NCBI RefSeq assembly: GCF_901001135.1
Contig: NC_042621.1
Location: forward strand, 213,203,898-213,267,897
Direction: 5' to 3'
Origin: Rhinatrema bivittatum
Lineage: Eukaryota; Chordata; Amphibia; Gymnophiona; Rhinatrematidae
Length of the DNA: 64,000 bases
Part shown: positions 46,045 to 57,925 of the stretch, piece by piece
How positions within the stretch are numbered: the first letter of the stretch is position 1
Layout of the letters: each line of letters opens with the position of its first letter
The notes under the pieces: generated by a model
What the model saw: only the letters and a program-made list of their open reading frames with translations
Database searches by the model: none
Told to the model about the DNA's origin: nothing
Made by a program: the position numbers and the translations under genes

Positions 46045-48785
46045 TCAACTGTCCAAAAAAGGACAACTTGCTAAAAAGAAACCAAAAGAGAAAGCACATC
46101 ATCTTCTTCTATATACTGTAGAAAGAACATATTCCTCTGACCAGTGTCCCAGGAGATTCTACTGCTTATGTTCATGTCAAAGAACATTACATAGCCTTCT
46201 GTTTAATGGAAAGGGGATCCAGGCATACTGATCTCCTTTTACTGATGACCTTTTCTCATTCATGAAACCAAAACGATTCTGAGCAGGTCTTTGGAATTAG
46301 AATAAAAATAGGTCTTACACAAAATAAGCACCATCAGTACAGACGCTGTCATGCCTATTTATAAAAAAACAAAAAAAAACCCAACACAATGGCTATAACT
46401 AGAATAAATATTGGTGGTTTCAATTTAATTTTCCCTACAGATATTTTCTGGTGTTTCACTATAGCCAGGAGGCACATGGTAATAGTAGTATTGTATGTAT
46501 TTGTAAATGCTTTCCAGACCATTATGAGTGGTTCAATTGTTTTTTCTAGTATTTCTTTTCAAGACATAAGGCTAAAGTCAAACCAAACATGACTAATGTA
46601 CATGCACAACTGACATTTAATAAAGAGGTGTTTCCAGTCTGAAAGTTAAGTATAAGCAAAAAGAAAAAAAATACTCAAGGAATAGTGAAACACAATTTGC
46701 ATTATATTACTGAGATGCAGATGACACAGCAACTAATGTAAAATGCTTCTAATAGTTATTCTACTAGCTACTATCAATCAATTTATGGTCAGTCAAAAAT
46801 GAATACGATAGTGTACTCTTATAGACCCATCCAGTTGAGACTCTTCCCTTCTGGCTTTATATCACTTTGGGTAAACGTGCATATAAACTCCCATGCTTAA
46901 ACCATCAGTTCCCCCCACCCCCTTTCCATCCTGACTTTTCAACAGGGTCATTGCAAGGAATGGGCAAGAAGGACGACTGCCCTGGGCTCCAAACTTGGGG
47001 AGGGGATGAAACATCACCCTTTGGATTCAGTCTGTAATCTTTGTCTTGAGTGCTGTTTGATCCATTACTACCTGTAACATATCTGTTACAGACTGAAAAG
47101 TGCCCAGTCAGATATTGAATTCGGAAACACTCACTTATTGCATCCTTCCAAATCAATATACTATGACATTTTCTTTCCTTCCAAAAAGCCAGTTAGCAAC
47201 ATAATTCTGAATTTTTGCCTTGTTCTCATGTCCTCCATTTTCTTTATATGCAGTATATCCCCATAATCATGAAATATATCAAGAAAAATTATCAAAGCAG
47301 CATTCTGAAATAATAAATAAACACATTTATTATATTTATAGAGTTTATGTTATTCCAAGAATATTTATGTCCAGATGGGGACTTGTTTGTGATCATCATA
47401 CATTCCACTAACACTACCCTTACTATTTTTAATTTTAGGAGAAGGAACATGTAAGCCAAATGCCTGGGATTATTTTAAATTGCATTTGTTTTTTAAATCT
47501 TGCAGCATATTGAAAAATTACATGAACATGACAATGTTCAAAACAGAATACAGATTTTAAGTACATCTTGATTTTATATAGCATGAAGTACTGTAGAGCT
47601 CTAGATATGAGGAGGTGTTAATGACATATAATTAGGCATGAGCAGAATAATTGACTGATAAACTGCTGCTGCATTGACAGTATGTTCCTCTTAACTTGGA
47701 AATACCTGAAAAATAGTCAATAATAATTATCTACTTTAGTCTTTCCTACATCCTTCTAATCCTATTAAAAAAGTATGTGGAAAACAACCATTGCCATCAA
47801 CACTGCTGACAAATTAGACTTGGTGAAAATTTCCAAGCAAATGCCTGCTTAAATTCAATTTTCACCTGGAATTTTCTTTTTAATATAGGCTATTTATTGT
47901 TTAATTTCACAAATCTCCTGTAATTATTATTGGCAGAAGATGCTTTCCTCTACAATTACAATCATTGTTCCAACATCTGAATGCCCTCGTCCCAGTTATG
48001 TCACAATAAAATTCTAATCCTCCCCCCTGAACTTCCTTCTCAGTTCTCTACTCTTTTGGGAGTGTCTCTATCACATACTTTTAGCTGTCAGCCCAGTGCT
48101 CACTGCCCACAATGTCATTCTACACAAAGATTTTTTGCTGTTCCCGAGCTAGTGTGTGCCTAGTCAAGTATTCGTGTGTAACACAGATGTAGAGTAATAG
48201 GAACACTGCTTGTGTTAAGAAAAAGCTTGCATGATGCCAGTGGGTCACCAATAGACTAACAGACTTTGTAGTGCAACTAACAGGTAGGTATATCTATATG
48301 GAGCTCGTGTGGTATGAACTGGCACATACGATAATATGATGTGCTATGAGCCCTACCTGCCTAATGTTATCATCACTGGCCATATTAGTAGCTGCTGCTG
48401 TCATTCAGAATCAATCAGTGATTATTTTTGTCACTCCAGCTGTGACACTCAGAGCATTCTGACTCTGAGTGCCCCTGGGAACAGCAGGATAGTGCAGTGA
48501 GGAGTCTCTACTGCAATGTGGTCATGCTCAGTGAGATGATAAACGTGGAAATTCAGTGCAGGATGCTAGTCTGCCAAAGTTGACCACATCTCCTTTAGAT
48601 GTACACCAAAACAGATCTCACCCAGGACAGCTCCTCTAAGTTGGGGTCCAAGCTTTTTGCAGTTGAATGTCTTCTACCATCTCTACTGGTACTGACAATA
48701 CTCACAGTAGAGGATGATACCATACCAGAGGATAATGGGACAGCAATACTCCTGGCACTGACAATTACCTGCCACTGGTGGGCCT
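46045..48785. other. Intron sequence without recognised genes
   Basis: AT-rich unique DNA. No open frame resembles a known protein and no splice-flanked conserved exon was recognised. Confidence 0.55.
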
Positions 48786-48802
48786 ATCACTATAGTCTAG
48801 GG

Positions 48803-49579
48803 CAGAGCTTTCCAAACTGTGTGTCGGGACACGTTAGTGTGTCGCCTGCAGTGTGCAGGTGTGTCGCGCAAGCCCGGTCAACTCTGATGCGAGTTTGGGC
48901 TTTTTTTTTTCTAGAGATTCACTTTTTTTTTTCAGTTTATGGGTTGCTTATTATTGGGTGATTTTTGCTGTCAATCGCGTTTTTTTGGGGGGCTTGGTGG
49001 GTGGAACGAGCCCAGCCATCCTTGCATTGGCTGCTGCTGCCGATGAGGCCTGGCCATGAGGAGTACTGACTGCAAGCAGCAGTGTCTGGTGATCATGGAA
49101 GGGAGTGAAGCACTTAACTGGCAACAATCAAAAAGACGAGGTACATGAGTGTGGGGGCCAGACATGTGCTGGGGGGAGAGAGATGAGTGAGTGGGGGGCA
49201 AACGTGCTGGGGGGACAGACATGTGCTTGAGGGGGAGAGATATGAGTGTGTGGGGGCCAGACATGTGCTGGGGGGAGGAGAGAGATGAGTGTGTGGGGGA
49301 CAGACAATTTGTTTTATTATTGTTTCTCATAAATTATAACAATAACATGAATCTTGGAATATATATTTTTAATATAAATTTAAGGTTTTCATGAGATAGG
49401 TTGTGTCGTGAAACATTTTATTTATGTATATATTTAAGGAAACATACATAAATTGTCGAAATATGTTTCGTTCGTTTAACCTTTAACCTCTGGTTTACTA
49501 GTAGACTGAATTACCGTGTCGTGAAATTATGTTTGTCTAAAAAGTGTGTCACCAACATGAAAAGTTTGGAAAACTCTGG
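48803..49579 (+). mobile_element. hAT-like element (777 bp), TSD GTCTAGGG
   Basis: The ends CAGAGCTTTCCAAACTG and GTTTGGAAAACTCTG are flanked by exact GTCTAGGG at 48795-48802 and 49580-49587. Terminal regions match the element at 19806-22035. The interior holds a short array of ACATGTGCTGGGGGGA with AGAGATGAGTG. It is noncoding. Confidence 0.92.
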
Positions 49580-50284
49580 TCTAGGGTGATGGCACCTAAT
49601 GTGGGCAATCAAGCATATACTTAGGTACATATCCCCTTTCCCCCAGTGAATGTCAGCACCACATGCTCTAGTGAACTAGAATGCAGGTTTGCATGCTGAC
49701 ATCCAGAGGCTGCCTAAGTCCTATGCCTAGGGTTTTCCAGTAATATACAGTACTTGGAATAATATGCCTCTATCTCCTCATCCATCTCTCTGCAGTGCCA
49801 CTGGCTGGACCTGCCCACTAGGCCCAGTGGCCATATTGTCCTCGACATCAGCAAGAAATGTGGCCACTGGTGGCGGTGCTTGCCTGGTGGTAATAAACGT
49901 GCAGCCGCCGAGGAAAAATCTCCACTGGCCCTCCTGCCCATTGTCACTATCTGCACTACTTTCTCCTCATTCTATAAAAAACATAAAATTAAAAAAGACT
50001 AAACTACCCACACACTCAACTCATACAAATCGTAAAACAAACAAACAAAAAGCTCTCCCTCATTCTCTCTTTTTCACTTGCTCTTTCTATCTCTTGCCTT
50101 TCTGTTCTAGTTACTCACAAAATCCACAAACACTTCTTGCCTGCAAGTTTGCCAAGTCTGAAAGTCCAATAGATTATGGGATCTTGCTCGAATTCAAAGT
50201 CTTTTGTCTGTTTTTTGGAAAAACTTCAGATGGATTTCCATCGAATAGGGTTTATGAAAGATTTACATATCTTTAATCATAAGT

Positions 50285-50830
50285 AAACCTGCAAGGGATA
50301 ACTTTCAAACAACTGCATGCAGTGGCATATATGTATGTATGTGGCTGTGCGTTATTTTACCATAGTATTTTATTACAAGCAAGTATCACATACACACATC
50401 TTATAAAATCTGTGTATGTTTATCCCACAACCTACATGTGTATGTAGGCCCATAGTAAAGACCAGCAATGCATTGAAACCACTTATTTCAGTACACTGAA
50501 TGCAATTACTTTATTGGCCTATTTAAAAAAAATATGAACACATATATTTTGTGCATGAAAGCAAATTAGGACTTAGTCTCGTAAGTCCCGATTTCCACGA
50601 CAATTTTAAAAAGTGTGCGCATTGAGCAAATTAATCAATTTACCAATTAGTCCACCGGTTTGCTCAGTCCTACTCCATGTCATCTAGACCCTCCTGGTTC
50701 TTCAGTCTGAACCCCCTTCCCCCCCAGTTCAACCAGACCTTCCATCCAGTCAGTTCCACACAATGAACATGTTTAATATCACTTATGCCAGATAATTAAC
50801 AGGTGTATAAATACATGAGGAAGTTGGAAA
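50285..50830 (-). repeat. Dispersed repeat family 3, copy B
   Basis: Inverted relative to 1685-2370. It starts GGGATAACTTTCAAACAAC and contains AACCAGACCTTCCATCCAGT and GACCCTCCTGGTTCTTCAG, the reverse complements of blocks in the first copy. Confidence 0.55.
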
Positions 50831-50864
50831 ATGTACACGCTTGTCTTTTAAAATAACAACCTAT

Positions 50865-51500
50865 GGGGCAGATTTTCAAAGGGTTACACGCGTAAAATAC
50901 ACGTGTAATCCCCGAAAACCTGCCCCTGCGCGTGCCGAGCCTATCTTGCATAGGCTCGGCAGCGCACGCAAGCCCCGGGATGCGCGTATGAATAGGGGCT
51001 TCAGGAAAGGGGTGGTCCGGGGGCGTGGCCATGGGTGGGGCCGTGGTCTGGAGCATCTGGGGGTGTGGCAGCAGTCTGGGGGCGGTCCAGGGGTGGGCCC
51101 GAGTACTCTGACAAAGCGGCCTGTGTCAGGGCATGGTGCGCCGGCAGCCTGCCGGTACGCGCAGGTGTAACTCATTAAGATAAGATGGGGGGGATTTAGG
51201 TAGGGCTTGGGGGTGGGTTAGATAGGGAAAGGGAGGGAAAGGTTGGGGGAGAAAAAAAAATTCCCTACAAGGCCGTTCCGATTTTGGAGCGGCCTTGGAG
51301 GGAACGGGGAAAGCCATTGGGGCTTCCCTTGGGCTCGGCGTGCGCAAGGTGCACAAGTGTGCACCCCCTTGCGCACGCCGACCCTGAATTTTATAACATG
51401 CGCGCGGTAGCACACATGTTATAAAATCGGGTGTACATTTGTGCGTGCTGGGTAGCGCGCACAAATGTACCCCGCGCACTAACATTTTAAAATCAGCCCC
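50865..51500. mobile_element. GC-rich hairpin-chain element, copy 4
   Basis: The ends GGGGCAGATTTTCAAA and TTTTAAAATCAGCCCC are inverted and flanked by TAT on both sides, a possible 3-bp target duplication. Hairpins occur at 50934-50960 (GCCGAGCCTAT arms), 51261-51304 (imperfect) and 51433-51470 (GTACATTTGTGCG arms). It follows the same order as the copy at 45365. No coding sequence was found. Confidence 0.7.
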
Positions 51501-51504
51501 TATA

Positions 51505-52295
51505 TGCGTATGTGTTAGCCCTGTCCTGGAATTGACCTTTTCTTACACATGTAATTGTGCGTGCAAAAGTGAAAAAACTTATACTGTATAGTTTCAACAT
51601 CTTTAAAATATAGAATATGTGAGTAGAGGCTAAGTAAGCTAAGTTTTTCATGTGGAACATTTTGAAAATCCACCTTCATATCTATCTGATAACAGTGATG
51701 GCAACTTTGTTACTGCAGGCCTGCGGGTATTTTGAGCCCAGAGACCTGAAAGCTTCCTTTCAAAGGGAAACTCCCTGTAGTGTGCAGCTGGTGCACACTG
51801 CAGATGATTTTGTCCCATGTATTTTGCATCTGCACTAAAGTGGGTACAAAATACATGCCTGAAAGGACAAGCAGTGATTTGAAAATGCAATCGCAATGAG
51901 AACTGACCCACCCCTGATCTAACCATCCACATTTTCATATGGGTAATTTTGAAACTGCATTCTTACTCCAATGGTGCAAAAAATCAATGAAGGAAGAGTA
52001 TAGTTCCCTCCTATACCACTGCTGCCGACTCCCAAAATAGTGCTGGTTGACTTCTTGTGCTCCTTTGCTCAATATACATGCATGAGGCAAAAGGGCACAA
52101 GAGGTTAGTTGGTGCTTTTTTGATAGAAGCAGCAGTACATGTAATGATAAATAAGATACAAGTTAAACAAACAAATATAAGTGTCTTAGTGTGACCATAA
52201 CAGTAGATGGTAGGTTAAACAATGAAATCAATATAAGATGTGTAATAGCAAATCAACTATTAGGACAGATGGTACCCTTGTTCCAATTATATGTA

Positions 52296-52347
<52 letters not shown>

Positions 52348-52605
52348 TTATTTATTTTTTAATTTTTTTTTTACTGTATATCTACAAGTGTAAAACCCAA
52401 GCTCATCAAGGTTATCTTTATTCCAGCATTATGATATCAGTATCAAATATGGACTTTAACATTAATTCATGAATATACCTTAGAACTCTTAAATTCTGTT
52501 CATCCTGAGATAAGCAAGGGATGGGATTAGGAAATACAAATTAACTTTCTCTCTGTGCTTCCCCCATGAACTCACACATACAAACACACATTCTCACTTG
52601 CACTT
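51505..52605. other. Intron with simple repeats
   Basis: A (TA)n microsatellite lies at about 52298-52342, followed by (TTTA)n and T-rich sequence. No gene was seen. Confidence 0.6.
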
Positions 52606-52611
52606 TCTCCC

Positions 52612-53035
52612 TGTGAGGCAGTGCCCCTAGTATTCACCTATTTACCTATGCGGGACGAGGCTAGATGTCTGGTCCACCTTAAATCCACTAAAGAGAGTAA
52701 GCTCTATGGGCAGAATTCTGTGGGGCAGGTGGGGCTCAGAGGGTGGGGAATAAGAGCTGGGATTCAGGTGGGATAACCAGACCAGGCCCGGGTCCTCCAG
52801 GAGGAAGACAGCTCCTGTAAAGTAGCACTGTCCAAACACTGAGCTGTGCCGAAGCTGGACCATGAGTACTGAGGAAAGCAGTACTGAACTGTGAGTAATT
52901 CAGCACACTGTTCTGAAGGGAAGACAGTCTACTGTTGTGCATGTATGAAACTGTAATAAAGATATATTGTTTTAAGAAAGGCTGCAATCAAATTAGTTTG
53001 TCTCCAAGTCTGTGGAATCGCCGCTCGTTCTCACA
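52612..53035 (+). mobile_element. Candidate solo LTR (424 bp)
   Basis: Begins TGTGAGGC and ends TTCTCACA, good LTR-type inverted ends. An AATAAAGATATATTG polyadenylation-like region lies 70 bases before the end. No target duplication is evident, which weakens the call. Confidence 0.45.
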
Positions 53036-53479
53036 GTTCCCTATAATTCAGATCCAACTTAGGACTCTTCACCTTAACCCCCATCTCCCTCTACCCAGGT
53101 TGAACCTCCACACTCTTCCTCCTTCCCTTCCCATCTCAGCTGGACTCTTCCACTCTCTCTCTTTCTACCCTAAAGCTCAAACACATCAGCCTCTAACCAC
53201 CGCCACTGAAGTTAGTCTTTTGCTGGCTGCTTTGAGTGACTCAGGCAGCTGCTGCTTCCTCTGATTTGTGCAGGCTGATTCAGTTCATGCCTCCACTTCC
53301 TCCTCTTCTGCCAGCAAGGACCACTATCTTTACACCCATTCTGGCCTTTGTGGACCACTGTCTCCACCTCTCTTCCATACCATGTGCTTGATTTCTGCAG
53401 GCTTCTCCCTCCAGCTTGATGCAGGACAGCACCCAAAGATGTCACAGGTGTTTCTAAAGAGTTGGAAATTTCACTAAAA

Positions 53480-53682
53480 TCCTCTCTCGCTTACTGAAAC
53501 CCAGAGAGTTCCCATGTATACTGATGAATGAGAATTAACAACAGAAATGAGATGCCTGAGTGCCATGAAGAAACAGAATCAGAAATGAAGATTTGACACA
53601 GAATAGCCTTCCAGTATGCCCTACAATATATCCGCTTTGAAGTGTTTGAAAGATGGAATATAAATAAATTGGATTGGATTGG
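53480..53682 (+). mobile_element. L2-type LINE 3' tail
   Basis: CCGCTTTGAAGTGTTTGAAAGATGGAATATAAATAAA with a (TTGGA)n tail is the usual form of an L2 3' terminus. The LTR retrotransposon inserted immediately after it. Confidence 0.55.
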
Positions 53683-53687
53683 ATTAG

Positions 53688-54547
53688 TGCATGAATCGGA
53701 TTGCTAGGCAGCCCCCACCACCATCATTGAGCAATGCTCAGATCTGCTCTAGCCACCGCCTTAAAGACTGCATGATGCAGTAAAGCCAGCCATATAAGAA
53801 TCTCCCTCACAGTTTACTCTCAGCTTCAGCGTGGAGTCTCCTCTCTGCCTTTGGTCACTTGCTCTTGCCGTTGTTCTTTGACTTTTGCCTGTTTAACCTT
53901 GCCTTCTTCTGTGTATAGCTCCTGCCCTGTTTAGGCCTTCTAGTCTGTCTGCCCTGCTTTGTCTTGTCTGTTGCCTGTGCTCCTTGCCTTATCAGATTTG
54001 GGCCTATCCTGTCTGCCTGCATGGTGTGTCCTATCCTGTCCTGTCCAGGCTCTCCAGTGTCTCTTATCTGTGTGTTTCTGCTCCCTGGGGTCTCCCAGTG
54101 GCCCTCCTGCTTCCTGTGAGCCTCCCAGTATCGCTCCTGCTCCCTGTGGGCCTCCCAGTGGCCCTCCTGCTCCCTGTGGGCCTCCCAGTGGCCCTGTTGT
54201 ATCTTGTCCAGGCCTCCCAATGGCTTATCCTGTTTGCATATCTTCCTGCCTCTGTGTTTTACCTTGTTTCTGTCTGCCCTGGTTCTGCCAACCTTGACCA
54301 TAGCCTACCTTGTGTCTTGCCAGTGCACACCCTGTTCCTGACCCTGTGCACCACTCTCCAAAAGACCTGCCAGCCACTAGCACTGGAGGGTTCAATCTTA
54401 AGAGAAAGTGGCTGGTCAGGCAGATCTACGCAGTTCTTGTCTGCTCCTGATCGCTGCAGAATACCACATGCCTCACCTGCCTGCTCCCGACTCCTGCTGC
54501 CCCCTGCTTGGGGGCATCCCCAAATCAGCAGGCTGGCCACGACATCA
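53688..54547 (+). repeat. 5' LTR (860 bp)
   Basis: Begins TGCATGAATC and ends GACATCA. It shares GCTAGGCAGCCCC, CAGCGTGGAGTCTCCTCTCTGCC and TGTGTATAGCTCCTGCCCTG with the 3' LTR. A roughly 30-bp repeat (TGTGGGCCTCCCAGTGGCCC) lies at 54085-54205. Open frames across it are not genes. Confidence 0.9.
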
Positions 54548-55142
54548 CGCTGAGGCCACACTAACCCTCAGGAGAGGCAGCCAGTGGTTAGGCAAGTCAG
54601 TTATTTTCTTGCTCTAGCCATGCCCAGTTTTAAAACTAAGCCATTTTGGATCAATGTGCACAAGTCACATCAGCCCAGTAGAAAACCTGGAAAAAGTACT
54701 CCTGACTCTTAAGTAAATGCTAGTACCTGTTACCCTGTCCCAGCTCCTGAAGTGTTGCCTACTTCTGTTTTATACCGCGACTGCAACAGATGCCAATGTA
54801 GAAATCCACAGCTACTACTGAAGTGTCTCAGGTGCAATTCCTCCAGTCCTGCTCTGTGGTAATGCAAGAAGTATAGTTTGTGAATGCCCTAACTGAACTA
54901 GCCTGTTTCATTTGTCTTGCATCTAAACCAGCTCCTGAGCTACAGACCCCTCTTTCAGATAACCGGATACCTGCTTCACTGAAATCCCTAGCCCTTTCTG
55001 ACCCCCATTTCAGCACAGTAGATTTCTGGGGTACTAGGGCTCTGCAACAAAATATTAGAACAGTCTCTGGTAAACAAGTCATGTATTTTTGTTCCCACCA
55101 TAACCAGATTGGAAGCCATGCCAACCTCACTCAAGATTAGAC

Positions 55143-55230
55143 AAACATTTTATTAATTTATTTTTAATTTTTATATACCGAAGTTCTTGTATGAAATACA
55201 AAATCAGTACCTGAAAGAATGAATCCTGCT
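55143..55230 (-). mobile_element. L2-type 3' tail fragment in the LTR interior
   Basis: TTTTATTAATTTATTTTTAATTTTTATATACCGAAGTTCTTG matches the minus-strand terminus also seen at 18308-18420. Short fragment. Confidence 0.5.
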
Positions 55231-57090
55231 TCAGAATTCAGTCCTGCTGTTGCTCCTGTCCTCAGTCTCAGGTTGCAGGGGTTTCTAATCAGATTGCTGT
55301 GGTCAGTTCAGCCTCGGTGACTCTAGGTCAGCCAGTTGTTTCTAATCAGGCCTTTATGATACCTGCACTAACACCAGAAGGATAGCTTGTGCTTTTTTGT
55401 CTAAATCTGCTTTGATTAAACCTGTCTTTGTCTCAGACCACCCTAAGACTGCCTCAGTTTCAGAAGCCAGTTCCAGCCCTGCTCCTGTACATGCCTCTCA
55501 GCCAGCAAAAGTGATTCCTAGCCCTGAGGTTAATATCAAGACAGACCATGCAATTATACTTACCAAGCAGAATCTGGTGCCAGACTCCGGGCCAGATCTT
55601 AGGTCACATTCTCTTACAGACAAATCTGCTCATGGGGGGTTTCCAGCATCCAAAACTCAAAACTTGCATCCACCTCCTGAAAGGAAGTTTAAACAGGCTC
55701 CATCCCATAGGTCTAATCCAGGTCCTGTTCCACAGAATCCAGTCCAGGGTGCTACCACAGCACATCTAAAAACTCTGGTCAAGACAATTCCAAAAATCCA
55801 GTGCAGGATGCTACTACGGCACATTCAAAGCCTCTGGTCAGTTCTCTATGCCAGCAACACTTCTAGAGAATCCGGGCTTGTATGCATGTCCAGAGACTCC
55901 GACCCAGGCTGCTCTGGCAGCCTATTCCAAGAATCCAGTCCAGGCTGTCCCTGCAGCACTTTCCAAGACTTTGGGCTGACATGTTCCGGCTTCATCTTTC
56001 AAGAATCCAATCCAGGCTGTTACTGCAACATTTTCTAAAGTCTCTAGTCCAAGCTCTATCTGCATCTTCTCCTGAGACCTCAGCCCAGGCTGCACATGCA
56101 GCACTTTCAGACTCTGTCTCAGGCTGCATCTACAGTGCCCAAGTCTTTATACCAGGCTATGCCTGTCCCGGCACCAAGGATCTTTCTGCATACTGATTCT
56201 TTTACAGCAGCACCACCAAAGATAATGCTACAAGCTGCATTGTCCACCGCAGTGCCAGAGACCTTTCCCAAGCTGGTTTCTCCTGAAGCCTCTGTTCCTG
56301 TTCATCCTCACAGCAGATTCCAGGACTCTACTCCAGACTGTGCTCACAATGGATACAAGGATCCTTTGCCAAGCTGCTTCTCTAGTCACAGCACCCAAGC
56401 CTTGGCTCTAGGCTGCACTAGACAAGGCACCCAGGAAAACTTTAACCCAGACTAAGCCCATTACAGCACCAAGATCTCATCTTCAAACTGTGTCCATAGC
56501 ACATGAATATCCATCCCAGATTGTGCCAATTCTAGTGTCAAGGACCTTTTTCTGGGCTGCTTTCACTACAGCAGCACCAGAGACTATGCTACAGGTGACT
56601 ATGCCCACAGAGTCAGACTCCATTCACAGTGAATACAACTGTTTCTGTCCAGTCACCAGAGAAACCCGCAATGCTGTTAACTCCAGCTTTTTCTGCCATG
56701 TCTCCTCAGCCAGATGGGCCACTTCTTTCTGTATCTTTGCCACAAGCTGAGCCAGTTCCTGCCATGATTCTATACTAGGCTGACCCAGCCAGTCCTGCCA
56801 TGTCTCTGCAGTCAGATGAGCCAGCTGCTGCTACATTTCCACAGCAACCTGAATTGGTCCAGCCATGACTCAGTTCCACTGTCAGTTTCTCCACTCCAAT
56901 TGGAATCTGCTTCAGCTACATCACTCCAAGGGAAGTCCGATGCAGCTACTCCAGTCCTGGCTGCTCCTGTAGTACATCCCAAGACCCCAGAAGAAGCTAC
57001 AGTTCTAGCACCCATGCCTTTGCTTCTGGCAACACCCACAACTGCCAAGGCATAGACTGTCTGCTGTGACTTAGCTATAACCAATGCCTT

Positions 57091-57640
57091 ACATAAGAAC
57101 ATAACATAAGATATGCCATACTGGGTCAGACCAAGGGGTCATCAAGCCCAGTACCCTGTCTCCAACAGCGGTCAATCCAAGTCTCAACAACCTGGCAACT
57201 ACCCAAACATTAAATAGATTCCATGCTACTAATCTCAGCAACAAGCAGTGGCTATTCCCTATCGAGTAATAGCAGTTTATGGACTTCTCCAGGAACTTAT
57301 CCAAACGTTTTTTAAACCTATCTACACTAACTGCCTTAACCACATCCTCTGGCAACAAATTCCAGAGTTTAATTGTGAGTTGAGTGAAATAATTTTCTCC
57401 GATTTGTTTTAAATGTGTTACTTGCTAACTTCATGGAGTGCCCCCTAGTCCTTATATTATCCGAAAGAGTAAATAACCGATTCACATTTACCCATTCAAG
57501 TCCTTTCATGATTCTGTACACCTCAATCATATCCCCCCCTCAAATGTCTCTTCTCCAAGCTAACCTCTATAGCTTGTCCTCATATGGGAGCCGTTCCATG
57601 CCCTTTATCATTTTGGTCGCCCTTCTCTGTACTTTCTGCC
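57091..57640 (-). mobile_element. CR1 LINE 3' fragment inside the LTR element
   Basis: On the minus strand it encodes the CR1 C-terminus in pieces (MERLPYED, MKGLEWVNVNRLFTL, NRRKLFHSTQLTIKLWN, DRFKKRLDKFLEKS). It ends in the CR1-type 3' region complementary to CATACTGGGTCAGACCAAGG. It is inserted in the opposite direction to the LTR element and is frameshifted. Confidence 0.85.
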
Positions 57641-57925
57641 ACTACTGCTCAAGTGCCTGTCTTGACTTTCAGAAATTCCAAGCCAACTGTCCAGGACTAT
57701 ATTCTGTTCCAGGCTGCACCCATAGCACTCAAGCATTTCTTTCCAGTGGCACCTACAGTGCTCAACTCCTTGTTCCAGGCTGTACCTGCTCTCCTCAAGA
57801 GGCCACTCCCAATGGATTCAACTGATCGAGGCACCCGAGTACTACCCTGCTCTACTCAAGATGTCCATAGCCCCCATGCCAAATGAGACCTGGGAGAGGG
57901 GAGGAGTAGTTTCTAGAAGGCATAC

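Larger units (their letters stand above)
54548..57925 (+). other. Internal region of the LTR element, degenerate repetitive coding-like sequence
   Basis: The longest frame (55397-56038, 213 codons) and neighbouring frames are rich in Pro, Ser, Ala and Gln. They contain recurring phrases such as KNPVQA/NPIQAVTA followed by AALSK or TFSK, seen between 55720 and 56160 in alternating frames. This looks like an ancestral protein of short degenerate repeats, now frameshifted. I do not recognise it as Gag or as a host protein. Confidence 0.6.

Noticed and set aside
55397..56455. Possible host gene encoding a Pro/Ser-rich protein
   Set aside because: It lies between matching LTRs, is frameshifted and has no splice-site-bounded exons. 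It belongs to the retrotransposon.
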